Of a stretch of 64,000 bases of DNA, positions 1 to 9,884 are shown piece by piece; the stretch's first letter is position 1, and each line of letters opens with the position of its first letter. The DNA is from Bugula neritina. Its lineage: Eukaryota > Bryozoa > Gymnolaemata > Cheilostomatida > Bugulidae. The notes beneath the pieces were generated by a model, which saw nothing but the letters and a program-made list of their open reading frames with translations, did not search any database and had not been told where the DNA came from. The stretch is from contig OZ037772.1 of the NCBI GenBank assembly GCA_964035545.1, positions 1,267,001 to 1,331,000 on the forward strand. Reading direction: 5' to 3'. The position numbers and the translations under genes were made by a program.

Positions 1-91
1 TAATATATATTAAATAAATTTTAGCTTTTCTTTTGGATACTCTAAAACAAAATAAAAAAATAAACCAAAATTGGGTAAAGCCATGCGAACT

Positions 92-360
92 AGAGAGAGA
101 AAGAGAGTGGGAGAGGGGGGGTGGGAGAGAAAGGTTAGGAGAGAGGATGGAAGAGAGATGGGGTAGAAGAGAGAAAGGGAGAGAGTCAGAGAGATAGTGG
201 AAAAGGGAAGAGAGAAAGGTTAGGAGAGAGAGAAGGTGGGAGAGACGGAGAGTGGGAGAGAGACGGAGAAGGTGGGAGAGACAGAGGGTGGGAGAGAGGG
301 AGGGTGGGAGAGAGGGAGAGAAAGAGAGAGAGGTTGAGTGGAAGGTGTGGGAAAAAGAGA
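92..360. repeat. GA-rich low-complexity tract
   Basis: Irregular purine repeat built from GAGAGA, GGGAGA and GTGGGAGA words on the plus strand. The complementary strand gives a long Ser/Leu/Pro open frame that is only the reading of the repeat. No unit length holds for more than a few copies. Confidence 0.9.
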
Positions 361-602
361 CAGAGAGAGGAGTGAAAGAGCTTCCAAACTAACACCATTG
401 ACTTAAAAAATGTTGATAAAAACTGCAGCAAGTCTTTAAAAACGATGCTAGCAAGTTCAAAGCTCACTATAACTTTCAAAATCAATAACATGTCAAGTTC
501 AAAAAACTTATCTGCGAGCAAAAAATAGTTACAGAGACAACCAGGTATTGGGCAAGAGCCAGCTAATAGGAGTACCTTTTTAGGTAAACTGCATGCAGGC
601 AC

Positions 603-2693
603 AGTGAGATAGCATCGGTGAGTTGTGTCTTCATTTTAATTTCCTAAAAATGAACATAAACAAATGCTAGTAATGAAAGTTTTCAGGGTTATTAAGGGTG
701 CAATTTTATCACTAAACATCATAGCAATAGCAAAAATTGCTCAGTACAAATTTAAGAAAAATTTCTTTCATCCATTACATAATACCCGAAATCAAATCCA
801 TTTATTCAATTCATCAAGCTGAAAAACCAAGAATAATCAGAAAGACAGTAAAATCACTTTCTAGTAAAAAACAGCTTTAGATCATAATTGTTGGGTTCAG
901 CTCTTAAGCTAAGACACCGATGCACTGAAATACGAAAAAGATCAGCATACTTTTGACTGTCACAAAATTTAATTTACATTTTAAGGTCACCCGCCACCCG
1001 CGCAGGACCACGTTGGTGAAAGGTGACCAGATATTTTAAGGTCAATCAAAATCAAGCAAAGTTCATCGTCATATTGCTTACTGCTTAATGGTGCAGCTTA
1101 TTTTTGCTTACCAAGTTTCTTTCTGCAGAATAATTGTAGCTAGCTTCTCGATTTGCCATCTTTATTCCAGTCCAGGTTCAAATGACATCTTGATCGTTGC
1201 AAATATCCATGCAAGCTAAAAAATATTTATCAATCAGTACAACAACAGAAATACTTACAATGATCCAAATATTACTATTACATTACTATAACATTACACA
1301 GTAACACTATGTTTATAATTGTAATACGGAAGCATGACTTTGTGGTAGTTTGATATGCTATAGCAAAAGGTAGAAAAATCAACTGAAAAACCGACAGAAA
1401 TAATCAAGTACAATTAACTAAAGTAAATAAACTTACTGAATAGTAAATATTTTACTATACTTAGTGAATTGATTTACTTCCACTAGGTTTACTTTCATGA
1501 TTAAATGCTTCTGTCTATTTTCCAGTTTATAGGAATATATTAAAAGTGAAACCAATTATAATTACTATTACCTTATCTAGTTTTGACTATATGTTTTTCA
1601 CAAATATAAACATAGTTATATGCGTATTCCTATTGTGACTGCAGATACCATTGCGGTAACTGAAATCAAACTTCATTCTACTTCAAGTTTCAAACATTGT
1701 CCTAGTTCAAAGACTAACAAGTGAATAATTAATAACTGTGAAAGCTCCAATAAGTTACTTCATTATTAAATAAGATACAACTGATTCTACTGTATATGAT
1801 ACTATGGTATCTGTATTAAATTAAAACATGATTATGAAAATCAAAAGTTGTATTTTGGGCACTTATATTATAGTAATTAAATTAACAGCTTAAAATAGGC
1901 ACATTAAACCATGATTGGAATTTTTATCCATTTATCTTTATAATTATATTTATTCTTTATTCTGAAAGTTGACCCAACACTGGTAACAAAACTAAAAGTA
2001 ATTGATTAAGTATGATTTATTCTTACACACTTTACCATTATATTTAGTCTTCCTAACTTTCAGTCTGTCATAGTGATTACTACTATATGAAAATGACTTT
2101 GACTTAGAAGTCATAATTATAGTCACAGCGTTGATAAGTCAACAGTGTAGGATTAACACAGCACTAGACTAGTACTACCTCCAGCTTTCAAGTTTATGTT
2201 AGGGTATCTCTAAGACTAAAGAGTAACCCTAATAATGTAAGCAAAGAGCAGTGAGTAATAAGCATGCTATTCAACTTCAAGTTTTACTAGTACTATAACC
2301 AATACTACATGTATTTTAATAAAATTATGTAGCTGGTGAGTGAACTATAAAATTAAATAAGGATCAAACTTTGAGCAATATTAATAGAAATAATATTAGG
2401 ACAGAGGTTTCCAATTATTAGTATGTGAAACCAAAGGGGAATGGATAACTACTATTAGTATTATTACATTTACTTTATATTTAGTTTTACCAGTTCGTAT
2501 TATGATTATCTTACTTTGAATTGTAAAGTATAATAATTATGATATTCATAGTAGTATATTTATATTAGTAATTAATATGTATAATAGTAAAAACATTTGT
2601 TTTAAGTTGCTTGTTTATTAAATAATTCTAAATCCTAATAACGATAATCTTAATATTAGTGATAATCATTATGCTCATCACTGTCCCCAAGTG
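603..2693. other. AT-rich intergenic stretch, no gene seen
   Basis: No open frame, splice-bounded exon or RNA gene could be supported. The sequence is AT-rich with scattered short ATTAGTA/TACTATTA words like those in other gene-free parts of the window. It ends at the target-site duplication of the LTR retrotransposon. Confidence 0.6.
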
Positions 2694-2697
2694 CTAT

Positions 2698-3002
2698 TGT
2701 TATAATTTTCAGATTAGGGTTGATATGCTATCCAGAGAGTCTATTTATCTAGTATAGAACTGCACCAGGCTAAGTCGAGTGAACGAGTATATTTTATACA
2801 CAACTATACATCATAAAAACACGATACATTATTTCTAACAAGTTACACATCTAATCTATTTCACACTCTAGCTTCGACTGAGTTAGCAGCGGGAAACTAC
2901 AATTGCTGCTAACTATCAACTACGCTAATTGGCTATCCATTGTTCCGGGTCAATTACGCGACCCTACATGTTGTGCTGCTGGTAGTTCCACGAACCACCA
3001 CA
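2698..3002 (-). repeat. 3' LTR of the Ty3/gypsy element
   Basis: 305 bp, starting TGTTATAA and ending ACCACCACA on the plus strand. It matches the LTR at 9885-10169 throughout, except for a 20-bp segment near 2787-2806 that is missing from the other copy. That segment lies between two AAC triplets, which suggests slippage or microhomology deletion. Confidence 0.95.
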
Positions 3003-3013
3003 CCGCCCCCACC
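3003..3013 (-). promoter_or_regulatory. Polypurine tract next to the 3' LTR
   Basis: The minus strand reads GGTGGGGGCGG directly before the 3' LTR, where plus-strand DNA priming is expected in LTR retrotransposons. Assigned from position and composition. Confidence 0.6.
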
Positions 3014-3282
3014 AGCAGAAAGCCATCTTTCTGATATATATATAAAAAAAACATTCAATAGTAATTGCATACATCAGTGGACAAAAATAATACATAATAT
3101 ACAGGAAGAGACATAATAATAGACAGAGTCGTTATAACGATCCGTTGCATACAATTGGCCAGCTGTAGATAGACGAGGAATACTAGCTAGCTGTGGTATT
3201 AGACAAGGAATAACCTGTCTAGCAGTTAAGCATTTGCACGATTTTGGTTCCTCACCAAATGTGGAGTATTCTGGGTAGCATA

Positions 3283-4359
3283 CTAGAGTCCTTGTTGGGC
3301 ACGCCGGTGCTTGGCTTGGCATGTACGCAATTTCCGTTTCATACGGCATACGGATCCCTTCAGCTGGAAGAGTCCTGTGGTAGTGTTAAGTAGATCTGGC
3401 GCCAGCTGGGTGAACTCTTCTTGTAATCGTAGGAGGCGTTCTTCTACTGTAGCTAGTCGTACTGGGTCTGGGGACGGTGTCCGTCTGCGGCGTAAGGGTG
3501 GACTGGGGGACCTGGTCCGTCTCTTCGCCGGGGTAGGGGAGATCTCTCCTTCTTCTGGATATGTAGTTTCCTCGGGGGTGTATGTAATTGGAGGGCGGTC
3601 AGACACCAGCGGGGATTGTTGGCGGGCGTTGTCTAACACACGTTGGAACCCCGAGGATAGAACGGCTAGTAGCATGGCCTTCTTTACCAGAGGTCATATA
3701 TACGTGAGGAACTCCGGGTACAGCTTAGCGTCGACCACATAGTTTTCTCCAGGGAAACAGCCCGCCGCTCTGTGTCTGGTGACGGGGTAGGGATACACAT
3801 CATTGTACCCGCAGGGGCAGAAGGTCAGTAGGAGATGAGCATTGACGTGTAGTTTAAGGGAGCGGTGAGAGGCGCAATCTTCACCACAGATCTGGCATCT
3901 CGTCCGTCCTCTGGACCCCCAGGCTGTTTCTATTTCTTCTTCGGTTTGTGGAGACACCCACCGCCAACGGCGGCGTAGTGGCTCAGGCCGGTCACCACTA
4001 GCATAGTCCTCCGGATACGGAGCGGGAAGTGTTCTATCCCGTACCCTGGTTGTAGCGGGTCGAGTGTAATCTGAAAAAGTTTCAACAGTGTTAGTACAGT
4101 ACACTGCTGTGTTGTCAGCTTGAACAGCTTGGCAACTCCTAATTCAGTTACCTCGTAGAGATTAATGATAGTGAATAGTCAGATAGAACCGTATTGCAAT
4201 GAGATTATAAAAATCTCTAAGTCAAACTGAGTTCTTACTAGGGTATTTCACTAACCTATCTCCAGCTCGATTGACTCAGTGAGTCAGAGCTGAGCGATGC
4301 AATCTAGTTTCGTATTAAGATATAGTTAACTCACCCCACGATCTGTTGTCGTAAGACAT
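3283..4359 (-). CDS. Third ORF of the retrotransposon, zinc-finger-like, apparently spliced and with one in-frame TGA
   Basis: A third frame lies between integrase and the 3' LTR. An ATG at 4359-4357 opens 25 nt that end at a consensus donor (GGG|GTGAGT, intron from 4334). The intron ends TTTTTCAG at 4071 and the frame resumes at 4070, in phase. The second exon runs to a TGA at 3694-3696; the same frame stays open beyond it to 3283. The first part has a C2H2-like CQICGEDC...HVNAH motif followed by a second cluster, CPCGY...H...C. The part after the stop is Arg/Ser/Pro-rich and then helical. One base change (CGA to TGA) would explain the stop, but this is inference. The ORF sits where env or accessory genes occur in gypsy-like elements, yet it shows no signal peptide or membrane segment. 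Function unknown. Confidence 0.6.
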
Positions 4360-4383
4360 ACTGAATATGTGAAATGGTTTGAA

Positions 4384-6300
4384 CTACTGCTTAGAAACAC
4401 GTCTACTCTTGACTGCATCAGCGTATGAAAAGATCGAGCAACGTGGTTGGGGTGCGTGATTAAGACTTTGTGCACCCGGCGGATGAATTTTGTTTCTATT
4501 TCCGCCGATACAAAAGTTGATATTTCCGTGGTGTTGACAACTCCCACATTTGCTCGATTCTTTTCTCGTACGGTTTTCCCCTAGACTTTCATGTGTGCCG
4601 CTTTTAACGCAGTCACATACGAAGTCTTTCAAGTATGCGGGGGGTTGCCTCGTACGCTGTCCCCTTTCTAGGGGGGGTGACACGCTTGCCGGTTCGTTAG
4701 TAGGGGCCTCTAATGGCGTCTCTACTTCACCGTCCCCGGTCACCTCTTCTTGTTCTCCGGATGGAGCCCCTCCCTCCGTGGGGGTTTGCACTTCCGGAAC
4801 CGGCTCGGTTTCTGGAAGTGATGGAATTAGACTTGGCGGTGGCGGACACGCTTCTGTTGACAAAAGCTGCCGCTCCTCTCTCACCAAGTTTTCTTCCCGC
4901 GGTATGACCACTTCGTATTCAGGTCCATGCCGCCGTCGCCCGCGCGTTGTTGTCTGCCTCCTGGGCTCTAACAACGGGGGGGCTTCTCCCACTCCGCCGG
5001 GGCTAGCCCAATACGGTTTCAAGCGAGACTCATTCTGGATAGACACCTGTCCTGAGCGCTCAATCTTGTACGTATGATTGGGCATAGCCTCGACGACCAC
5101 GTAGGGGCCTACGAACTTAGGCTTCAGCTTATCAGCCTGTCCGCGGCGCCTACGGTAATTGACCATCCACACCTTATCTCCTCTTTGATAGAGGGGTGGT
5201 TCATCGGAATCTTCGTGCCGCACCTTCCACTGCTGTTGACGCAGTATCTCGTGTGCGGCCTTCATCCGTTCCACTAGTTCACTGGCATACTCATGGACTG
5301 AGTTATCCTGCTCTGGAACGTGATAGGTGAGATGGTCAGGGACACGAGTCTCCCTCCCGAGCATCAAGAGGTTTGGGGTCTCACCAGTACTGGTGTGTGG
5401 GGTGCTACGGTATGCACGCATGACTTGCGGCAACACCGTATCCCATTCCTCTTGACCTCGTCCAAGGAGGAGACTCCGGAGTGCATCACCTAGCATCCGG
5501 TTGTTGCGCTCCACCACCCCGTTACCTTGAGGGTGGTAGGGGGTGGTCCTGCTCTGATTTACTCCCCAGAGGTGGCAAAGGTCGCTCATCAGTTGAGACT
5601 GGAATTGAGCGCTTTGATCAGAGTGTATCTGTTCGGGGAGCCCAAAATAACAGAATACATGTTGGTCTAGTGCCCTGGCCACTGTTGGGGCTGATGCATC
5701 TGGGATAGCCAGAGCATCCGCCCACCTAGTAAAGTGGTCGGTTAGTACTAGGATCCAATTATTGCCTCTGGGGGTCAGGGGCATGGGTCCGACCAGGTCT
5801 ACAGCGACTACTTGCCAGGGCCTGCCAGCATATAGCCTCCGCCGTCCTGTTTCACCAGGGGGGCGGCTATGCTTACTGGCCTGGCAAATCTCACACTGTT
5901 TGACTCTGAGCCGGACGTCACGCTCCATCTGCGGCCAATACCACCTGAGTCGTAATTTGGACATCACTCGCTTGACCCCTGCGTGGGCCTGCTTGTGAGT
6001 ATCCCAAATCAACTCACGGCGGATGGCTGTGGGGCAGACTACCCTCTTCCTTTCCGGGTGTCTGCCGCTGGCAGCTAGAGAGATGGTTAGTAACCCATCC
6101 TGCCCGATCCGCAGCGAGTCCCAACGCTGACAGTATAGCCGGAACTCGGCGCATCCCTGTCTTATGCGTTCCTCGCTGGGTCGTCGCCCTTCCCGTTTGG
6201 CCCGGTATATGTCTGCCACGACTCCAGGCAGCTCTTCTTGGAGCTTCTTCAGCTCTCGAACATTACCGGCCAGTACAGGGTTGGCGCGGAGGTTTTGCAC
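4384..6300 (-). CDS. Integrase (C-terminal half of pol) of the Ty3/gypsy element
   Basis: About 638 residues. It inserts the element cDNA into host DNA. The N-terminal HHCC zinc domain is His102, His106, Cys136 and Cys139. The catalytic core has Asp168, Asp228 and Glu264, with exactly 35 residues between the last two (D,D35E). The GPY/F module includes KFVGPYVVV. The tail is acidic and Pro-rich, and no chromodomain is seen. The usual HSDQG motif reads HSDQS here. The frame is -1 relative to the RT frame upstream and overlaps it at 6249-6300. The first codon shown is a GTG inside the frame, so the protein should be made by read-over from RT rather than its own start. It is otherwise intact. 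Confidence 0.93.
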   Translation of the reverse strand: MQNLRANPVLAGNVRELKKLQEELPGVVADIYRAKREGRRPSEERIRQGCAEFRLYCQRWDSLRIGQDGLLTISLAASGRHPERKRVVCPTAIRRELIWDTHKQAHAGVKRVMSKLRLRWYWPQMERDVRLRVKQCEICQASKHSRPPGETGRRRLYAGRPWQVVAVDLVGPMPLTPRGNNWILVLTDHFTRWADALAIPDASAPTVARALDQHVFCYFGLPEQIHSDQSAQFQSQLMSDLCHLWGVNQSRTTPYHPQGNGVVERNNRMLGDALRSLLLGRGQEEWDTVLPQVMRAYRSTPHTSTGETPNLLMLGRETRVPDHLTYHVPEQDNSVHEYASELVERMKAAHEILRQQQWKVRHEDSDEPPLYQRGDKVWMVNYRRRRGQADKLKPKFVGPYVVVEAMPNHTYKIERSGQVSIQNESRLKPYWASPGGVGEAPPLLEPRRQTTTRGRRRHGPEYEVVIPREENLVREERQLLSTEACPPPPSLIPSLPETEPVPEVQTPTEGGAPSGEQEEVTGDGEVETPLEAPTNEPASVSPPLERGQRTRQPPAYLKDFVCDCVKSGTHESLGENRTRKESSKCGSCQHHGNINFCIGGNRNKIHPPGAQSLNHAPQPRCSIFSYADAVKSRRVSKQ

Positions 6301-9011
6301 ATCCTCCGGGGCTGGTCAACTCTTTGCCTGAGTTGACCTTGATCCCAGTCAAACGGTGCTCCGTGAGGAGCCAGCGTCTCCAACTCGCATCGTGGGGGAC
6401 CTCCGTCCCTCCTCTCGATGTTGAGACACTGTTTGCAACCTCCGTCAGGTCGGCGACTCAACCCATCCGCATTGCTGTGTCTCTTGCCCGGTCGATGTTC
6501 GATCCGGTATGAGAATTCAGCTAGGATTTCGAGCCACCGGGCGACCTGACTAGAGGGCTCTGCTCTCCTGCACAACCAGATCAGCGAGGCATGATCCGTA
6601 CGCAGCCGGAACTTCCTGCCATATAGGTATGGTCTGAAGTGCTTCACTGACTTGATTACTGCCAGCAGTTCCTTGCGGGTAGTGCAGTAATTTCGTTCAG
6701 CGGGAGAGAGAGACTTGCTGTAGTAGGCTACTACTACTTCTCGGCCTTCCTGCACTTGTGACAGCACAGCGCCAACATTCTGGTCACTGGCGTCCGTGTC
6801 TAGGATGTACTCCAGAGTGGGGTCTGGGTAGGCCAAAATGGGCGCCGTTAGGAGGCAGCCCTTGAGGCGGTCGAACGCTTCTTGTTCGATTGGGGTCCAC
6901 TGCCACGTCACTCCCTTTGCGGTAAGCCGGTTTAACGGCTGGGCTATGCCCGCAAAGTCTGGTATGTATTGCCTGTAATACCCTACCAGCCCCAAGAAAG
7001 CCCGGAGTCCGGTCAAGTCTTGGGGGTTGACCCAGTCTTCTACTGCCCGTACCTTTTCGGGATCCGTTGCCACGCCGTTTCGACCGACAACGTGCCCCAG
7101 GTACTTGACCTTCGGCTGCAACAGAGCGCACTTGGAAGGTTTGAGCTTAAGACCGGCACCTCGGAGTCTCTCGAAAACCTCCTGCAGACGACTGACATGT
7201 GTCTCGAAGTCTGGAGAGATTACGATGACATCATCGAGGTAGACCAGCAGTGTCTTCCAATGGAGTCCGCTAAGGACTTGTTCCATCAGCCTCTGGAAGG
7301 TGGCTGGGGCGGAGGTTAACCCGAAGGGCAGCACCTTCCACTTCCACAAACCGTCCCGTGTGATAAACGCCGCTTTCTCTTGGGCGTCGGGACTCAGAGG
7401 AACCTGCCAATAGCCGCTTAGCAAGTCTAACGTACTGAAGTACTTGCTGCCGGCTAGGGCGTCCAATGACTCGTCAATACGAGGTAGAGGGTAGGCGTCC
7501 TGTATGGTTACGCTATTGAGTTTGCGGTAGTCCACACAGAACCGCCAACTGCCGTCTTTCTTCCGGACCAGTACGACTGGCGAGCTCCACGCACTATGGG
7601 CGGGCTCTATCAGTCCCCGGTCCAGAAGATCCCGTACTTGTCGGCTAACCTCCTTCTCTTTCTCCGGCCCCAGCCTGCGTGTGGGCTGCCGGACAGGGAC
7701 TGTCCCTGCAGTCAGCGGTATTTCGTGTCTGACAATTCCAGTCAGTCCCACGTCATGCTCTCCGCTGCTGAACACATCACCGTAGTCGCGTAGTAACTTG
7801 GCCATAGCCTGGCGCTCTCTGTTACTCGCACAGCCGTTACTGGCCGTCTCGTATAACTCCCGGAGATGTGTTGGGACTGCCCCTCGTCCCTGAATAGGGT
7901 GTCGAGGGAGTGCCTCTGTCGCATCACCCAGCGACGGGCCTACGTCTCCCTCTTGAACAGAGTGAAAACGGCCCAGCATCGACCCAGCCGGGAGCTTGAT
8001 AGGCTCGGTAAAGGGGTTGACGCACTGCACTAGGATCTCCCCTTGCTCAGTCAGCTGATTCAGACTGCTGGCAAGTTGGATCTTTTCGTGCGCGCCTTCA
8101 ACCACCCCGAGTCCAGAGATCCGGCTACTATTCACCCTGCAGTGAATGGTAGCCCGGGAGCGGCCTGGTATGGTACGGTTGCGTACCACTTGCACACCTC
8201 CCACTAAAGGGCAGCCGAACTTGTCGACGCAGGCGAGTTCCCGCCCGGACATCATCATTGCAGATCTGCTAAAATCTATGTGACATCCGTGCCGTTTAAG
8301 GAACGGCATCCCGAGGATAGCATCCTCCTTGAGCTGACTGACGATGAACGTCTCTTGGATCGTTTGATCGCGGACTCGTCCCGTCAGCTCAATTATACCA
8401 TAGAAGGGAAGGCACGACCCGTCAGCTAGGGTGCCGTATTCCCCTTCGTATGCTTCCATCTCGCCCCTGACCCTAGCACTGAGGGTGTCGAAGAGTTGGC
8501 GGCTTAAGAGGTTTGTGGTACAGCCCGAATCAATGAGAAAAGTAACAGCTTTGCCTTCCAGTTTACCGGGCAAGAAATAGCTGTTCCCATGGGGCTGCAC
8601 CTGAACTCTCCCTTCAGGCCTTACTCTCGCAGGGAGTACCTCCCTCGCTTTGGGTCGCGAAGGAGGTCTCTTGGGGCGGTGATAGGTAGGCCTCGGAGGT
8701 GCCGAGGCTAGATTCTCAGCTACCTTCGTGTGCTCCCATCCAGATTCTTGGACTTGTAGCCCTGTGAATCTGTTGTGAAGGGGCATAGAAAAGGCAGCCG
8801 CGGGGCGAAGCCCCTTGCTGGTCCGTCGTGGTTGTTGCCACTGTTGGTTGCCAGTACGCGGTACCCGTCTGGGTGACCTGCGTTTCTTCTTCCCTAGAGG
8901 TTTCGTCGGCCCGCGGAAGGTGGGAACATCTGCGGGCCGCGGTAGTTTAACCCCTGATTTAGGAAGGGACAATATCGGCGGAAATGTCCTTGATTTCCGC
9001 ACTCCCAGCAA
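6249..9011 (-). CDS. Pol polyprotein: protease, reverse transcriptase, RNase H
   Basis: About 920 codons. The aspartic protease motif is LIDSGCTTNLL (Asp161). The reverse transcriptase has the palm motifs and YLDD at 591-594. RNase H begins near LDTDAS (Asp738, Asp740). A basic, proline-rich linker precedes the protease. The frame is -1 relative to gag, has no convincing ATG of its own (the listed first codon is TTG), and overlaps gag at 8894-9011, so Gag-Pol is expected by -1 frameshifting. It ends with TGA just after the RNase H connection, where the integrase frame has already opened, so Pol is broken in two unless a second shift occurs. Confidence 0.94.
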   Translation of the reverse strand: MLGVRKSRTFPPILSLPKSGVKLPRPADVPTFRGPTKPLGKKKRRSPRRVPRTGNQQWQQPRRTSKGLRPAAAFSMPLHNRFTGLQVQESGWEHTKVAENLASAPPRPTYHRPKRPPSRPKAREVLPARVRPEGRVQVQPHGNSYFLPGKLEGKAVTFLIDSGCTTNLLSRQLFDTLSARVRGEMEAYEGEYGTLADGSCLPFYGIIELTGRVRDQTIQETFIVSQLKEDAILGMPFLKRHGCHIDFSRSAMMMSGRELACVDKFGCPLVGGVQVVRNRTIPGRSRATIHCRVNSSRISGLGVVEGAHEKIQLASSLNQLTEQGEILVQCVNPFTEPIKLPAGSMLGRFHSVQEGDVGPSLGDATEALPRHPIQGRGAVPTHLRELYETASNGCASNRERQAMAKLLRDYGDVFSSGEHDVGLTGIVRHEIPLTAGTVPVRQPTRRLGPEKEKEVSRQVRDLLDRGLIEPAHSAWSSPVVLVRKKDGSWRFCVDYRKLNSVTIQDAYPLPRIDESLDALAGSKYFSTLDLLSGYWQVPLSPDAQEKAAFITRDGLWKWKVLPFGLTSAPATFQRLMEQVLSGLHWKTLLVYLDDVIVISPDFETHVSRLQEVFERLRGAGLKLKPSKCALLQPKVKYLGHVVGRNGVATDPEKVRAVEDWVNPQDLTGLRAFLGLVGYYRQYIPDFAGIAQPLNRLTAKGVTWQWTPIEQEAFDRLKGCLLTAPILAYPDPTLEYILDTDASDQNVGAVLSQVQEGREVVVAYYSKSLSPAERNYCTTRKELLAVIKSVKHFRPYLYGRKFRLRTDHASLIWLCRRAEPSSQVARWLEILAEFSYRIEHRPGKRHSNADGLSRRPDGGCKQCLNIERRDGGPPRCELETLAPHGAPFDWDQGQLRQRVDQPRRMCKTSAPTLYWPVMFES
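8890..8951 (-). promoter_or_regulatory. Probable -1 ribosomal frameshift signal at the gag-pol junction
   Basis: On the minus strand gag reads G-TTA-AAC at 8951-8945, an X-XXY-YYZ-type heptamer in the correct phase. Shifting -1 there enters the pol frame. After a 5-nt spacer (8944-8940) comes an 8-bp GC-only stem, CGGCCCGC (8939-8932) pairing with GCGGGCCG (8914-8907), around a 17-nt loop. TTCCC in the loop (8926-8922) can pair with GGGAA at 8894-8890, just past the gag stop, giving a possible H-type pseudoknot. GTTAAAC is a known functional shift heptamer in arteriviruses. Its use here is inferred. Confidence 0.8.
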
Positions 9012-9853
9012 AAACTGACTGTTTCTCCCTGTGGCGGCGCCGATGGCCGCATGGGCTCAGGGGCGGTACTCACTGGGTTTTGTGGTGTCAGGGTTGCTAT
9101 CAGCTTGGCTAGCATGTCCGTCAGTTGAGTGACTTTTGATGCCGTCGCCAACTGGGACACGGCAGCCGCGGCGGGGGTTTCCTCCCCTTGTCCCGCGGCC
9201 GTGTCTGCGCAGTCTATCTCCACTTGGCGGGAGCTTCCGCGACTTTTATGCATTTGGTTAGCTAGGAGGTAAGCTTCCCCCTCAGTCAGAGCATCTTCAA
9301 CGGTGGTGACTCCCCTAGCTAGAAACTGGTGGTGGAGACCCAGATCGTCAACAGATGCTATGAAAGCGTCGAGGGTGTACCTCTCGCGGTTGACTGGGGG
9401 CAAGTCGCTGTACGCGATCTGTGCCAGCTTCATGACCGCGGCGGCTTGCTCCCGCAGCGGGGTGCGGGGATCACGCCGCAACCTCTGTAATCGGGCCCTG
9501 GCATCTGTAGCCGAGAGGCCAAAGCGGGCCCGCAGAGAAGCAAAGATATTATCAATGTCTACGCCCAGCCCATAGGGCTTGGCTTTGTCCATCAATGCCA
9601 TTCTAAGCTTCAGCAGGGCCACCCTAGGGGGCCACTGAGCGACGTCCATTACGTCGCTAAACTCTTGAATAAATTGTTCCACCTCCTCTTCACCTGTGAA
9701 GGTGGGCGCCTTTAACCTGTAGCGGTCTTCAGCTAGTTCTCGCGGAACCCTTCGCTCTTCTACTACATGGTTAACAGGCATTGTCTCTACAGCATTGTCT
9801 CTACGCTCACCTTCGATTGCCGGTGGTTGAATTTCAGCATTGTCAGTCTCCAT
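8894..9853 (-). CDS. Gag of the Ty3/gypsy element
   Basis: 319 residues, the structural protein of the retrotransposon particle. It starts at the first ATG after the primer-binding region, 32 nt inside the 5' LTR boundary. Residues about 45-200 match the general layout of a Ty3-type capsid (retrotrans_gag), with helices and a YTLDAF-type segment. A single CCHC zinc knuckle lies at Cys282, Cys285, His290 and Cys295 (CX2CX4HX4C) near the C-terminus, as expected for RNA-binding nucleocapsid. An Ala-rich linker lies at about 220-240. The last part overlaps pol in the -1 frame and contains the frameshift signal. No disabling change was seen. Confidence 0.93.
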   Translation of the reverse strand: METDNAEIQPPAIEGERRDNAVETMPVNHVVEERRVPRELAEDRYRLKAPTFTGEEEVEQFIQEFSDVMDVAQWPPRVALLKLRMALMDKAKPYGLGVDIDNIFASLRARFGLSATDARARLQRLRRDPRTPLREQAAAVMKLAQIAYSDLPPVNRERYTLDAFIASVDDLGLHHQFLARGVTTVEDALTEGEAYLLANQMHKSRGSSRQVEIDCADTAAGQGEETPAAAAVSQLATASKVTQLTDMLAKLIATLTPQNPVSTAPEPMRPSAPPQGETVSFCWECGNQGHFRRYCPFLNQGLNYRGPQMFPPSAGRRNL

Positions 9854-9866
9854 CTTGGATGCACTA

Positions 9867-9884
9867 TCCCACTGCTGCCACCAC
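9867..9884 (-). promoter_or_regulatory. Primer-binding region next to the 5' LTR
   Basis: On the minus strand the bases directly after the 5' LTR read GTGGTGGCAGCAGTGGGA. It contains TGG, as expected for pairing with the CCA end of a tRNA. I could not assign the tRNA. Confidence 0.5.

Noticed and set aside
186-602. 138-codon minus-strand frame rich in Ser, Leu and Pro
   Set aside because: Half of it is the reading of the GA tract at 92-360; no start context or homology.
3694-4104. Third ORF starting at the Met codon at 4104 without splicing
   Set aside because: The residues before 4071 coincide with a pyrimidine-rich acceptor, and an upstream ATG plus donor joins in frame; unspliced use cannot be excluded.
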